In this document: piece after piece, positions 14,601 through 24,830 of the stretch
Layout: each line of letters begins with the position of its first letter
Position numbering within the stretch: position 1 is the first letter of the stretch
From: Balanoglossus misakiensis
Taxonomy: Eukaryota; Hemichordata
Reading direction: 5' to 3'
NCBI GenBank assembly: GCA_040954595.2
Contig: CM082579.2
Span: 1,550,001 to 1,614,000, forward strand
Length of the DNA stretch: 64,000 bases
Position numbers and translations under genes: made by a program
The notes under the pieces: model-generated
Told to the model about the DNA's origin: nothing
The model's database searches: none
Seen by the model: the letters and a program-made list of their open reading frames with translations, nothing else

Positions 14601-16647
14601 CCTAGATTTGTAATGCACTCGTTAATTTCCAATGAGATTTCCAAACAGCAGTTGCATATCTGATGATGAAATACTGTTAGTTCCTTGCATACTGAATTTA
14701 TATGGAATTTATTTCCTTCCCATTAAAGTCAGAGACTCAAATGTTCTGAATGTAAGGATTCAGAAATTTCCACATTTCAGATTCCTTTAATCTCCAGTGC
14801 ATTGAATGCACTAAATTCCAATACCACATAGCATGATATGCAGAGGGACTTGCAAATATGCATCTTCAATAATAGCCAGTGATTATCATGCAAAAATTGT
14901 CTTTGTGGTGCTGACAGAAAGCAAATAGTAACCGCTGAGTTTGACATATCCAGTCTGAGGCCTTATCACGTACACTGTATGAAACATACTTTTCAGTCAA
15001 CAATTGTTCTCTGTTATATTCTTATATCTAACCTAAATACTTGTGGGTTTCAGAACCTTCAGTTTGTCATATTCTTACAACACAACAGTATATTTGAACA
15101 GTTCTAAAACTGAAAACACGCTAAATGCTAAGTGCAATGATCTATTGTTATTTTTCTCGTTTCACTTTGAGCTTGAAATACAACAAGGCTTCATCACACA
15201 ATTGGTCTTGGCATACATTACATTGCATATGCCCTTTTAAACAACATGAAGTTCAATGAATGTATATTTCCATTTGGTATGAAACTGACTATGGTCTATT
15301 TCTGTCAGCTCATGGTAATGTTCACCAGTACAGCACATGAAAAGAAAATCATATATTACCCACTATAAGCTATTGTCATAAAAGTAGTCAGTCCTGAGAG
15401 TTACATAATAATTAATATCATAAAAACATGTTTTACAATATACTTATTTTTTTCATGGAACATAGTTGAAATATAAATCCTTACACAAAACAGTTTTGCT
15501 ATATAAAAAAATCAAACAAGTTTCATGCCCTAATTATTGGATTTAAATAGAGAAAAGGAAACATAGCACTATATCAACTCTAGGGTACTCATTGTTTGAA
15601 AGTAGGTCACATGAGTCTGTTTACTTCATGCACACTAGCTTTACATGGATATGTTTTTGATCCCAATACTGGTTTAATTTTCATTCTTGATGCAATGTAC
15701 TGATGCACTTGATGGAAGATATTAGCTTAATGTAAAAAAAAATAATTGCATGAGTAGATATGTGCAGGATTGATTGCTATCACTTATATCTTTTCTCGTG
15801 CATCAAAAATTTGACAAGGTCAAATCCTGGAGTGGATGATTTGTATTGTGGTTGTCATAGTTACAGTTCACTCACTCTGTATGCTTACACACATACATTT
15901 GTATTGATGTGCTAAATAAACTAGATTTGTGCCTTTGTCATTCCTTCACAGAGACTCAAAAGAGTTGTGCAATTAAGTTCACATGTCACTAAGTGTCCTC
16001 TGTTATGTAGATTTTGCAATGAGCTCAGTCATCAACAAAACCCACGAACAGATGATGGCCAAATCTACCTAGGGCCTCCAGTACAATAGACGTACGTTCG
16101 ATATGGCACATTCTTGTGTCGATACTACGATGTGGTAAACATGCTGTTATTGATTCAACCCTGCTTTGCGTAGGGAAGAAGCATCGTATTTGTATAGAAC
16201 CCGAGATTTATAAACACTTTTTAAATGTCAGCATCGAATTTATAGGCCGTTTACCACTGATCACTACTACATCCACAGACTCATGCGTAGCCTTGCATCC
16301 ACCTTGTGTTGGGTCACTAGTCACTGTACAGGGACAAAATGAACACCACTGCGGTCTGATCTGTACACCTGCCAAGTGACCTAGTGATACACGACATGGA
16401 TTGGGCCGATGTGTGTGTGTACATGGAAGTGAGAGTCTGTAGAGTTCATTTAGTCAGCTGTACAAGTGTTTTCAAACATAAATCTTCTGGTTAAGATATG
16501 TACATGTATGTAAGTTTCACTTACCGTGACCTCGTCTCCGTCATCTTCACCAGTTCCGCCTGGACCCCCGGGCGACTTGGCAATTTTCCTACGATCCCTG
16601 AAATAGGAAAACGCCGAAGCTACTACATGGTTCAATATAAGAGCCAT
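1..16647 (-). CDS. PDE2A: PDE2A, cGMP-stimulated cAMP/cGMP phosphodiesterase (5' part, 17 exons; continues left of the window)
   Basis: PDE2 hydrolyses cAMP and cGMP and is activated when cGMP binds its GAF domains. Coding exons 5'->3': 16525-16647, 12150-12239, 10216-10319, 8657-8811, 8237-8292, 7524-7583, 6852-7019, 6430-6504, 5171-5209, 4870-4935, 4362-4492, 3915-4026, 2603-2642, 1323-1386, 538-613, 250-310 and 1-105 (open). All have AG/GT ends and phases join without a break, giving 508 residues. Stretches near-identical to human PDE2A include [21 protein letters not shown] and [14 protein letters not shown]. The start is the ATG at 16647 (AAGATGG context); the frame upstream has no other ATG. 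The hydrophobic N-terminus MALILNHVV resembles the membrane/organelle-targeting PDE2A2-type vertebrate isoform, recalled from memory. The catalytic HD domain is outside the window, so activity cannot be judged. The family assignment is secure. Confidence 0.95.
2021..2602 (-). CDS. PDE2A: Candidate alternative 5'-splice-site extension of PDE2A exon 13 (194 in-frame codons)
   Basis: Exon 13 ends at 2603 before a good GTAAGT donor, but its reading frame stays open for almost 200 more codons and stops at TAG (2013-2015). A second donor (GTAGGT) lies at 2019-2020. Using it lengthens the exon by 582 nt, exactly 194 codons, and keeps the phase needed by exon 14, so HL-DDV becomes HL-(194 aa)-NDV. 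The encoded segment is rich in Ser, Asp, Glu and Gln, with runs such as [18 protein letters not shown] and kinase-type sites ([19 protein letters not shown]), and looks disordered. Alternatives are a retained-intron isoform ending at the stop, giving a GAF-A-only protein, or a chance open stretch. I judge real alternative coding use likely but unproven. Confidence 0.6.
3915..7019 (-). CDS. PDE2A: PDE2A exons 7-12: GAF-A domain block
   Basis: These six exons encode residues about 197-393. They open with a helix-rich linker ([16 protein letters not shown]) matching human PDE2A before GAF-A. Exons 8-12 form the GAF-A fold. The NKxnFxxxDE-type motif of cyclic-nucleotide-binding GAF domains is present across the exon 11/12 junction: AFNKKDG followed by SFTVEDE. 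Exon 12 ends with the connecting helix. Two donors are possible there: GTAGAA would stop after LK, while GTAGGT at 3914 adds VETE. The second fits the length of the human sequence, so I used 3915 as the exon end. In mammals GAF-A contributes mainly to dimerisation; whether this protein does the same is inference. Confidence 0.9.
8526..8604. repeat. 41-bp tandem duplication in PDE2A intron 4
   Basis: A block beginning CAATTT is repeated head to tail with a 41-bp offset (8526 and 8567). The two copies share GAAGAACGTTTGCGAAATGT and the following bases, with few differences. The duplication is intronic and has no evident coding role. Confidence 0.85.
12240..16524. other. PDE2A: PDE2A intron 1 (about 4.3 kb)
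   Basis: AT-rich sequence between the first two coding exons. I saw no exon-like stretch with splice signals and homology on either strand, and no recognisable transposon. Short open frames here show no family resemblance. The intron would be a natural place for alternative promoters. Confidence 0.6.
16525..16647 (-). CDS. PDE2A: PDE2A first coding exon with hydrophobic N-terminus
   Basis: The exon encodes 41 residues starting [20 protein letters not shown], followed by a Gly/Pro- and acid-rich stretch. The first 16 residues are hydrophobic and are followed by a basic cluster, the arrangement of the short membrane/organelle-targeting N-terminus of the vertebrate PDE2A2-type isoform (similarity from memory). 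It splices in phase 0 to exon 2 ([20 protein letters not shown]), which matches the conserved human region after the isoform-specific N-termini. No other first exon was found in the 4.3-kb intron 1. Confidence 0.85.
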
Positions 16648-17100
16648 CTTTTGGCGTCGAAATTTCCCCCAATACAAGTGATAATCAAGGCAACTTCGCC
16701 ATCAATTTGTAGGCCAACATAGCGTAAGCGTGATAGTATTTTGCAGCTATTGATGTTGATAGTTTGCTCTAATTTCATTGGCCAGTTAAATTGATACGCC
16801 CTCTAGTGGTCACGTTACTCCAAAAAATTAAAAGTGGAAGAAGCACGCGCGATGAAATTACATTTTCAAGGACTTGTTGAATATCCATGAATCCAGAAAT
16901 ACGACTCAGATCGTCGGACTTCTCGCCATTTTGTGTCGCTCGTATACATTAGCGCGAGGCCTAATGGGATCTTGTTAATATTTAATTTCCGGTCGAGTTA
17001 GCGACCCGTGACGTGCATTGATGTCAGCAGGTGTCTACAGCAAATTCTTTTGTATAGAGCCTGCAACTATGAAGTAGGCTTAAATAGATGAAATCTACCG
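16648..17100 (-). promoter_or_regulatory. PDE2A: Likely PDE2A 5' UTR and promoter region
   Basis: This block lies just upstream of the PDE2A start codon and has more CpG than the surrounding DNA (for example CACGCGCGATG near 16846). A YY1-like core, CAAAATGGCG on the minus strand (about 16925-16934), lies roughly 280 bp before the ATG in the sense orientation seen in many animal promoters. No TATA box was recognised, and the transcription start is not determined. Confidence 0.4.
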
Positions 17101-19159
17101 TCAACACTTAATAACACACAGCAATCGAAATCTGCCATGGCGACCAAAATAATAATTTAATATGTTCAGCAGTTTCATTTTAAATTTGTTTTCGTTTGAA
17201 TACGCGCTAAAAAAAATCCTACTTTTCAAATGGAACTCATCGTCGGGTACCCTGTCTCAACTTTCCTTCTCGCGTTAAAACCCATTGTCACATTCACTTG
17301 CCTATGTACAATGGGGGCTGTTCAACGAGGCCAATTTACGGTACATGCGCTGACCTGTATGAACTGTAAACCTTTCACGATCTCTGTTTTCCTTTCTGTC
17401 TTTTGTTTCCACCCCAAAAAGCCCTTTTCACTATTTGCCGAATTTCAATTCATCTGAATAGTGTAGTCACCCTTGGCATTCCCGCATGTAGAGAAGCCTA
17501 TGTTCCGCTAGGAGCTGCAGGGTCATGTCGTTTATAGGCCAAAAATACGCCCACATTTATTGTGTGAAGTTCCTAGCTTTTGACCAAATTACTGTTATAG
17601 GCCTTACACCATATTTTTACGGCTTTGATCAACTGAGAATTGAAAAGGTGGACAGTTCTATACTTCAGGCCTAGGCCTCCTAGGCCTATAAGTTTAGGCT
17701 GCACCAAAGCCTGCAAACATAGTCTACATTTCATTCCGCCAAATACTAGTATTTCAGTCGAACCCAAGTCTATATAAGCTATATTAGGTTAGTAGGCCTG
17801 AGGGTTCGAGTCCGACCTGGGCATGGATGGCCTTAGTCATCCCCGCCCTAGACGGCTTGAATATCCAACCTCATGTGGGTATGCGCGCAAGCCTATCAAC
17901 GGAACCTGACTTGTGAAGATTATAAAAACTCTCATGTACAAAACTAAGCCTAAAAGAACTTAAATCGGCAAGAATGGTGAAGCCTTATTCATTTGCCATT
18001 TGCCGTTCACCAAAAAAGTATGTTGTTTTAATCATCGTCAAATTGCCAAAATACTAGCAATATCAACATTTTGTTTTGCTTTGTTAGGCGTATTTGTTAT
18101 TCGCAATACGATTCAAGTTGCGCACAGTCTTCGCATACTTCTCGGGGAAGAAACTTTTAATTTGCTGACGCATTTTTTTCAGAAAAGCGTGTCACCAGAA
18201 AATCGATTTCAATGATTGGAATACGTCGCACTTGAATCTCTCTGTCCATGTGAAAATCTCATTAGGCCATGTATCGGGAAGAAATAATTTCACAGTATTA
18301 TTTTTGAATGATAAATTGCGTCCTTCGCTATTTGGGCCATTATCGGCGCACAATTTATTGTTCGGAAACGTCAATTTGCCTGATCATCCGTGACACTTAA
18401 ACGGCAATTTTGTGGAAACTTTAATTAGATGCGTATAAAAGCCAAATATTAATGTTCGCCTGTGTGACGTATTGGCGCGGCCCTAAACCTTAAAATAAAG
18501 CGCATATATTAAGTAAAGAGATATCACTCACTGATATTGAAAGCGCGAATTTATTAACGCTTCATTGGTATTTATTGCACATATTATAAACTCTAACGCC
18601 TCGCTCCAAATAGTTCATTTTCGACCAATTTAAATTTACAGCAGAAGCACTTGAAATGTCTGTATAATGTCTGAAGCTCTCATGGTAGCGCATCACAAAA
18701 CTCTAGCGTCTGGCGTGTAGTAGTGTTTTTGCAGGGATGTTGGTATGCAGGTCGTGTATAAGGACCGCTTGACAGTTAAAATCTCAGACAACTACCACTC
18801 TTCTGAGGTTAATGCCGTGTTCCTGCTCCTTTATAGGGATGGAGATAAGCGTTATACGGTCTGCAGACAAAACAGCGCATTTTAGGCCTACGTGCATACA
18901 CTGTGCTAGCAAGAAATGTCACGAGACGACGAACTGGAGTGGTTAAGGCATTTGATGTATTCTTATCAGGGGGAAGTTCCTTCGGACGTAAATCCTGTGG
19001 AATAACACAGTAAATGCTGTCGATATAATTTCGAATGGGGGGAATATTGCATTATGGGGTTATCATAGCACGCCCTCTCTTGACGTACCGGTTCTGTGGA
19101 ATTGCAATGTCAATGGCGTGAAGTACAGTCCATTATCATCCCCATATTCTTGCTTTTTT
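17101..19159. other. Intergenic DNA between the PDE2A 5' end and the tandem array
   Basis: No gene was recognised. A perfect RNA polymerase III B-box-like sequence (GGTTCGAGTCC, about 17813) suggests a degenerate tRNA-derived fragment, but no A box at the right spacing and no matching stems were found. The rest shows nothing I can name. Confidence 0.5.
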
Positions 19160-20585
19160 CGACCGATTTCTGCACAAGTATAATGAAACGTTCATTTTCG
19201 ATATAGTTGCCTTATACCTTATATATTGAAGTTAACATACATAGCTTTTGGTAATTTTTATCGAGAAAGAAAAACATCGAAAAAAGCTTCAGAAATAAAG
19301 CGGTCCCAGAAACGCCCGCAAAATGTGTATGCCCACAATCCACAGTAGAATCAAACATCGACGCAAACAGTGACCAATTTCTGCACAAGTATAATAGAAA
19401 GTTCATTTTTGATATAGTTGCCTAACACCTTATGTATTGAAGTTAACATACATAGTTTCTGATAATTTTTATCGAGAAAGAAAAACATCGAAAAAAGCTT
19501 CAGAAATAAAGCGGTCCCAGAAACGCCCGCAAAATGTGTATGCCCACAATCCACAGTAGAATCAAACACCGACGCAAACAGTGACCAATTTCTGCACAAG
19601 TATAATAAAACGTTCATTTTCGATATAGTTGCCTAACACCTTATGTATTGAAGTTAACATACATAGTTTTTGATAATTTTTATCGAGAAAGAAAAACATC
19701 GAAAAAAGCTTCAGAAATAAATCGGTCCCAGAAACGCCCGCAAAATGTGTATGTCCACAATCCACAGTAGAATCAAACATCGACGCAAACAGTGACCAAT
19801 TTCTGCACAAGTATAATAAAACGTTCATTTTCGATATAGTTGCCTAACACCTTATGTATTGAAGTTAACATACATAGCTTTTGATAATTTTTATCGAGAA
19901 AGAAAAACATCGAAAAAAGCTTCAGAAATAAATCGGTCCCAGAAACGCCCGCAAAATGTGTATGCCCACAATCCACAGTAGAATCAAACATCGACGCAAA
20001 CAGTGACCAATTTCTGCACAAGTATAATAAAACGTTCATTTTCGATATAGTTGCCTAACACCTTATGTATTGAAGTTAACATACATAGCTTTTGATAATT
20101 TTTATCGAGAAAGAAAAACATCGAAAAAAGCTTCAGAAACAAAGCCGTCCCAGAAACGCCCGCAAAATGTGTATGCCCACAATCCACAGTAGAATCAAAC
20201 ATCGACGCAAACAGTGACCAATTTCCGCACAAGTATAAAAGAACGTTCATTTTTGATATAGTTGCCTAACACCTTATATATTGAAGTTAACATACAAAGC
20301 TTTTGGTAATTTTTATCGAGAAAGAAAAACATCGAAAAAAGCTTCAGAAACAAAGCCGTCCCAGAAACGCCCGCAAAATGTGTATGCCCACAATCCACAG
20401 TAGAATCAAACATCGACGCAAACAGTGACCAATTTCTGCACAAGTATAAAAGAACGTTCATTTTTGATATAGTTGCCTAACACCTTATATATTGAAGTTA
20501 ACATACATAGCTTTTGGTAATTTTTATCGAGAATAAAAAACATCGAAAAAAGGGTCAGAAAATAAAGCGGTCCCAGAAACGCCCG
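19160..20585. repeat. 211-bp tandem repeat array, about 6.8 copies
   Basis: Anchor sequences such as AATCCACAGTAGAATCAAAC, TTTTTATCGAGAAAGAAAAA and GTTGCCTAACACCTTATGTA recur at exactly 211-bp steps; open frames on the minus strand start at 19406, 19617, 19828, 20039, 20250 and 20461. The array starts within a unit at ATTTCTGCACAAGTATAAT and ends after ACGCCCGC, about 52 bp short of a full unit. Copies differ by a few substitutions. Because 211 is 3n+1, the minus-strand 88-codon frames (starting MNVLLYLC) cannot fuse into one long protein; each runs a short way into the next unit in another frame and stops. I therefore read this as a noncoding satellite-like minisatellite. Confidence 0.97.
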
Positions 20586-23500
20586 CGACCATAATGCGCA
20601 TCTTTATACAGCTATTAAATCCTCTCGTTTACACGTCCGAACAATAGGCGATCCTCGACCGTCTTTCTTGAGGGATTGAGGGACTTTGGTGACGTGAAAG
20701 GTAAAAACACCTTTGAGGAGGCAGGGGTGAGCTGGGTTAACACCAGCAGAGACAGGACATATACATATCTATGTTGCAGATCATACCGTATATCTTTATT
20801 AACATCACATTCCTATGATACGCACTTGGTTACCAGATCAGTAAGACTAGAAATATGACTGGAATTGTTAAGATACAATGTAAACAAACAAACAAACAAA
20901 CAAACAAACAAACCAACAGTATAGTCTTTTCAGTTTTCAAAAAAAACATCAATGATATGCATGATACGCAATAAAGCAATTATTTTCAATGAGTGTAACA
21001 TGTCATGAATAGGTGGTAAAGATGAGAAATAAATTTATTCTATATGGACAGTATCCAGAAGCCCTTAGAATTTTTGCATCAGTTGCACAGGGGAAGTAAT
21101 ATAATTAGCACTTAGCAGGTGTTAATATTGATGCAAACAATTTTCTTACAACAATAAATAGTGAAAACATGTCTTGGTACATGTTACCCAGAGATTACAG
21201 TTATTAACGTTCAGATCCGACACGAACAGCAAATTGTGTCAAATGCAAGACACAGTTTCTAGTGGTCAGAAATTAAATCTCCTAGTAAACACACCAATGA
21301 CATTTTCTGTCTAATTTTTTTATCGGATCTACACCTGGACGGCATGCACAACTACTGCAATGAGTAGTTCACCCAGTTTCAGCTCAGATGCAACGTCCAG
21401 GTTCACTAATTATGCAGAAGTGATATACATGTCATGTCGCGTACGTAAAACAACTGATGTGGAAATCTGGATACGTTTGGAGTTATATGTGCATCAAGAC
21501 GAAGTATGCATGCACTGTACACGTGGAGAATTTTCCAGGATAATGACCCGAGGTGGGATGAAAGTTGAAAGGTCATGTGAAGATATGAAATCCAAGCAGT
21601 TAATAATGTATGAATATATAAGGCAGCCTCATTTAAATAACTTTTATATAGCACAGTTTAGATCTGTCTCCTACACACCATGGTCTAGTTATTAATCACA
21701 ATTTAACTATCATTCATTAAACTGAAAATCGATCAATACAATTCTCTTTCTCTTGTACTAATGAACAGTTCTGAAACAAATGTATAAGATTGATCTAGAC
21801 TACAAAATGTTAGTTTTCACCATTGCAGATTTTGTGCAAATTATGCCAGTAAGTTTACAGGTAAAATGCAGAGATTTGGACAATGGTTTTCATGTAAGTG
21901 TGGCCTATTAGAGGAAGAGTGTGACATTGTTGAATTTGTGTTTCAAATCACATAATTTGCATATAGAATAGGTGACCCACAAGAATCAGGGCAGCTTGGT
22001 AACGGAGGAGAATATGAGATTGTCTTTATGATGTACTGATGGTCATGCTTCGATGCAAACTACTGTAACACAAGTCATTCTGGTGATAAGAGTCCCTGAT
22101 GAGAGCTCCTCTGAGTAACATATATGATGTGCCACTGAATTAATCATTTGTTTTATGTACCGCTGTTGGGGCACAACATGGTGTCTTTCACTGCCAATGT
22201 ATCACTACCGCTAGTAATTAGCTCATCATTTCTTAGCCATTTGTCCGCCATATTGAATTCAATTATTGTTTCATGTCCTGTCAAAATAAACAGCCATTTC
22301 TCTCTTCTGTAGCAGTAGCCTTGTGCAATTTGCCACCTGCATATAACTTCACATAAAATGCAGCTGTTCCAGTGAAAAATAAATAAATGTAAACATGCAA
22401 CAAAATATAGCTTTGAATGGCTTTAAAAACACCCTGTGTAACGTCAGGTTTAAAAATGTCCAAAACTGATGTTTTAGAAAAGAGTCAGTTATCTTGGATT
22501 TTAAAGTGACAACTCATTATAGTAAAATAAACATTGCACAACAATCAAAAAGTACTGTCAAATGATTTCTCATGATTTAAAAAAAGTTTTAATACTTGCA
22601 AAACTTTATTATAAGCTCTACTGGAAAAAGCATGCATTTGGATGACATTAGCATGATTGGTGGGATTACGCTAATTTCATAGTGTGGTTTATTTACGTTG
22701 TGGTGGTGGCATATGCTTCTTGACTATTGACTGTTTGGTAAAAAAAATGATCAAGCAGTGATAATTAGCAGAGTTCTTCTCGTAACGGATGTTGGCTGCA
22801 CTGCTGTGAGAATTGCACCCTGCCAGGACAGTTATTTGAAATGTAAATGCCAGATATTTTAGAACTTTAACAGGCTTATTAAGGTTTCTTTAACCCTACA
22901 CACCACTCTATGCAGTACATCTGCTGTCAGGATTGATTGTACATCACAATGCTGATTTTGTTTTCAAAAAGTACTTCAGTCATCCTCCAATCAATGACAT
23001 CAATGCACACAAGCAGTGTGCCATTCATAAGATACTTTCTCTATGTATCAGCGACCTGCTCTGACGCACTAGATCCTTGCATGACCTTACGTCCTGGCAT
23101 TTTGATGGTATATTGTGTTCATAACTGAATACTTCCTTGCCAGATAATGCAAAAATTGTTTTGATGGGTTAGAGTGACAGAATCCAGTCAGTACAGTTCA
23201 CTGTTTCAAAGTTGATGATTGCTATGACATTACCTCTTCTAAGTCTGTAATGCTGAAAACGTGCTCTATACAATAACAAACTTAAACCTCTCTTTTACCA
23301 CTTACAATATTGGTTTCTTCCTGTACTTTTCACGGAAGAACTAAACTTTGGGGGTTAAATGGTCAAACTTGTGGACAAATAAATCACAAAGCACTTATAC
23401 CACTGAAGTCACCTAAATCAATGGCTAATATCAAAATTAAAACACTTTTCAAAGCTATGGGGTGCAAAATTTAGACTTGGTTCAAGTCAGACAAGGTCAT

Positions 23501-23974
23501 TTGTGACAAGTTCTTGTGTATTTATGATTGTTTGACAATGAAACTTTGAGTGGGCAGAACACAGTTGGGCAAATCTACCACTGATTTTGCAGTAATCTTC
23601 CTGTGTTGTTTCGTGTTTACCCTTCTAAGAGATCTTCACATCTGATGAAATCACAAATTCACAGGAATTTGCTACAAAATGCACAGACTTGAGTCAAATC
23701 TTTGGGAAACATGACAAAATGAGAAAATAAAACATTGCACATTTTGGTAAGAAAATCTAACCTATCGACAAAACACCACTTTTTCATTAAAAATACTGGT
23801 ACATGTAAATCTAATATGATTACAATATATACAAATATAAAGTACAAGACTGGGTTATACTAAGTTTACGATTACAAGAAGGACATGTTTAACTAACATC
23901 TACTGGTAATTAAGTAGCTTGAAGTTTTCAGCATGTGCTGTGTGTATCATCGCCAGGGTTTGGTGGAGGTGGGA
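20586..23974. other. Intergenic DNA / ATP8A 3' flank
   Basis: Contains the distal 3' UTR of ATP8A (minus strand) and spacer. Several minus-strand AATAAA polyadenylation-like hexamers occur (near 20790, 21030 and 22607), but I cannot choose one. An open frame at 21360-21695 on the plus strand has no homology I recognise and lacks convincing coding character. A short AAAC microsatellite starts the block. Confidence 0.5.
20882..20913. repeat. (AAAC)n microsatellite
   Basis: About eight uninterrupted AAAC units in the spacer right of the 211-bp array. A similar tract lies at 24070. Confidence 0.95.
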
Positions 23975-24830
23975 TCACAGTCCTTCTGGCTTGGTCTTTG
24001 TAGTGTCATATGCTCGGATCAGTTGTGCCTGAATGTGTCATAGATACAAAACAAAGATAGAGGGTAAGTAAACAAACAAACAAACAAACAAACAAACAAA
24101 CAAACAGTGCATGAATGAATGAATGAATTCTGTAGTGGTCTTTGAGTGGCAGTTCTCTCCAACTGATCTTTCAGTCCGCAATTTGTGGTGCTATGGACAG
24201 AGTCAGTGAAATATCCTACCTGTGGTATGACACCATGCTCTTCTTGAGAAAATGCGTAGCCATCTGTTGAGAAAGTAGTGGAAATAGACCATGTTAGTTG
24301 AAACTCAGTATGCTATTCCCGTCATGTGTCCCCGTGCAGGCCGTAAGACTAGCCCCAGATTGCTTTACAAGAACAACAGTGGGCAGACTAAGTTTCAAAG
24401 AAACACGCAAACGGAAATTTCTGTGGATTGAAATTATCCAACAAAGGGTATTCTATTTTGGTGCAGCTGTAATGGAAGAAGGAAAGGTTAGATATAGAAG
24501 GATCAATTAAAACTATATCAGGGAACATATCATAGCACCAATTAACACTGTACTGTACATGTACTGTGAAACTTATCCCAACTGAGCTAAATCACATCCG
24601 ACTGGAAACTGTGTTGATACTTAACACAGTTCCAATTCGCTTCCACACTGCTCACTGCTGGAACCAATATAAACCAAACATGTCAAAATCAAGAGAGAAG
24701 TCTTGCATCTACCTCAAGGAAATGAGTTTCTTTTTATTACTTACGCTGTGACATCTCGTATGGATCAGCAACTGGACGACTAGGCTTCCTCGTGAATAGA
24801 TTCTTCAACAATCGAGATGTTTCGGTCAAG
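23975..24830 (-). CDS. ATP8A1/2: ATP8A exons 34-36: C-terminal autoregulatory tail
   Basis: Three small exons (24745-24830, 24220-24263, 23975-24028) encode the cytosolic tail: [15 protein letters not shown], then [15 protein letters not shown], then [17 protein letters not shown] before the TGA at 23975-23977. GYAFSQ matches the GFAFS/GYAFSQ element that autoinhibits Drs2/ATP8A flippases by occupying the nucleotide-binding site. The final IRAYDTTK block is also conserved in human ATP8A1. This marks a complete C-terminus. Confidence 0.93.

Noticed and set aside
17811-17823. tRNA gene suggested by GGTTCGAGTCC
   Set aside because: No A box at the correct distance, and T-arm and acceptor stems do not pair.
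19212-20461. Six overlapping minus-strand open frames of about 88 codons starting MNVLLYLC, as a repeated protein family
   Set aside because: They recur because of the 211-bp repeat. The period is not a multiple of three, each frame stops in the next unit, and there is no homology or splice structure.
19160-20585. CRISPR-like regularly spaced repeats
   Set aside because: Whole 211-bp units repeat, with no short repeat/unique spacer pattern, and the sequence is eukaryotic.
21360-21695. 111-codon plus-strand open frame as a gene
   Set aside because: No homology, overlaps an 82-codon antisense frame, and no splice or promoter support.
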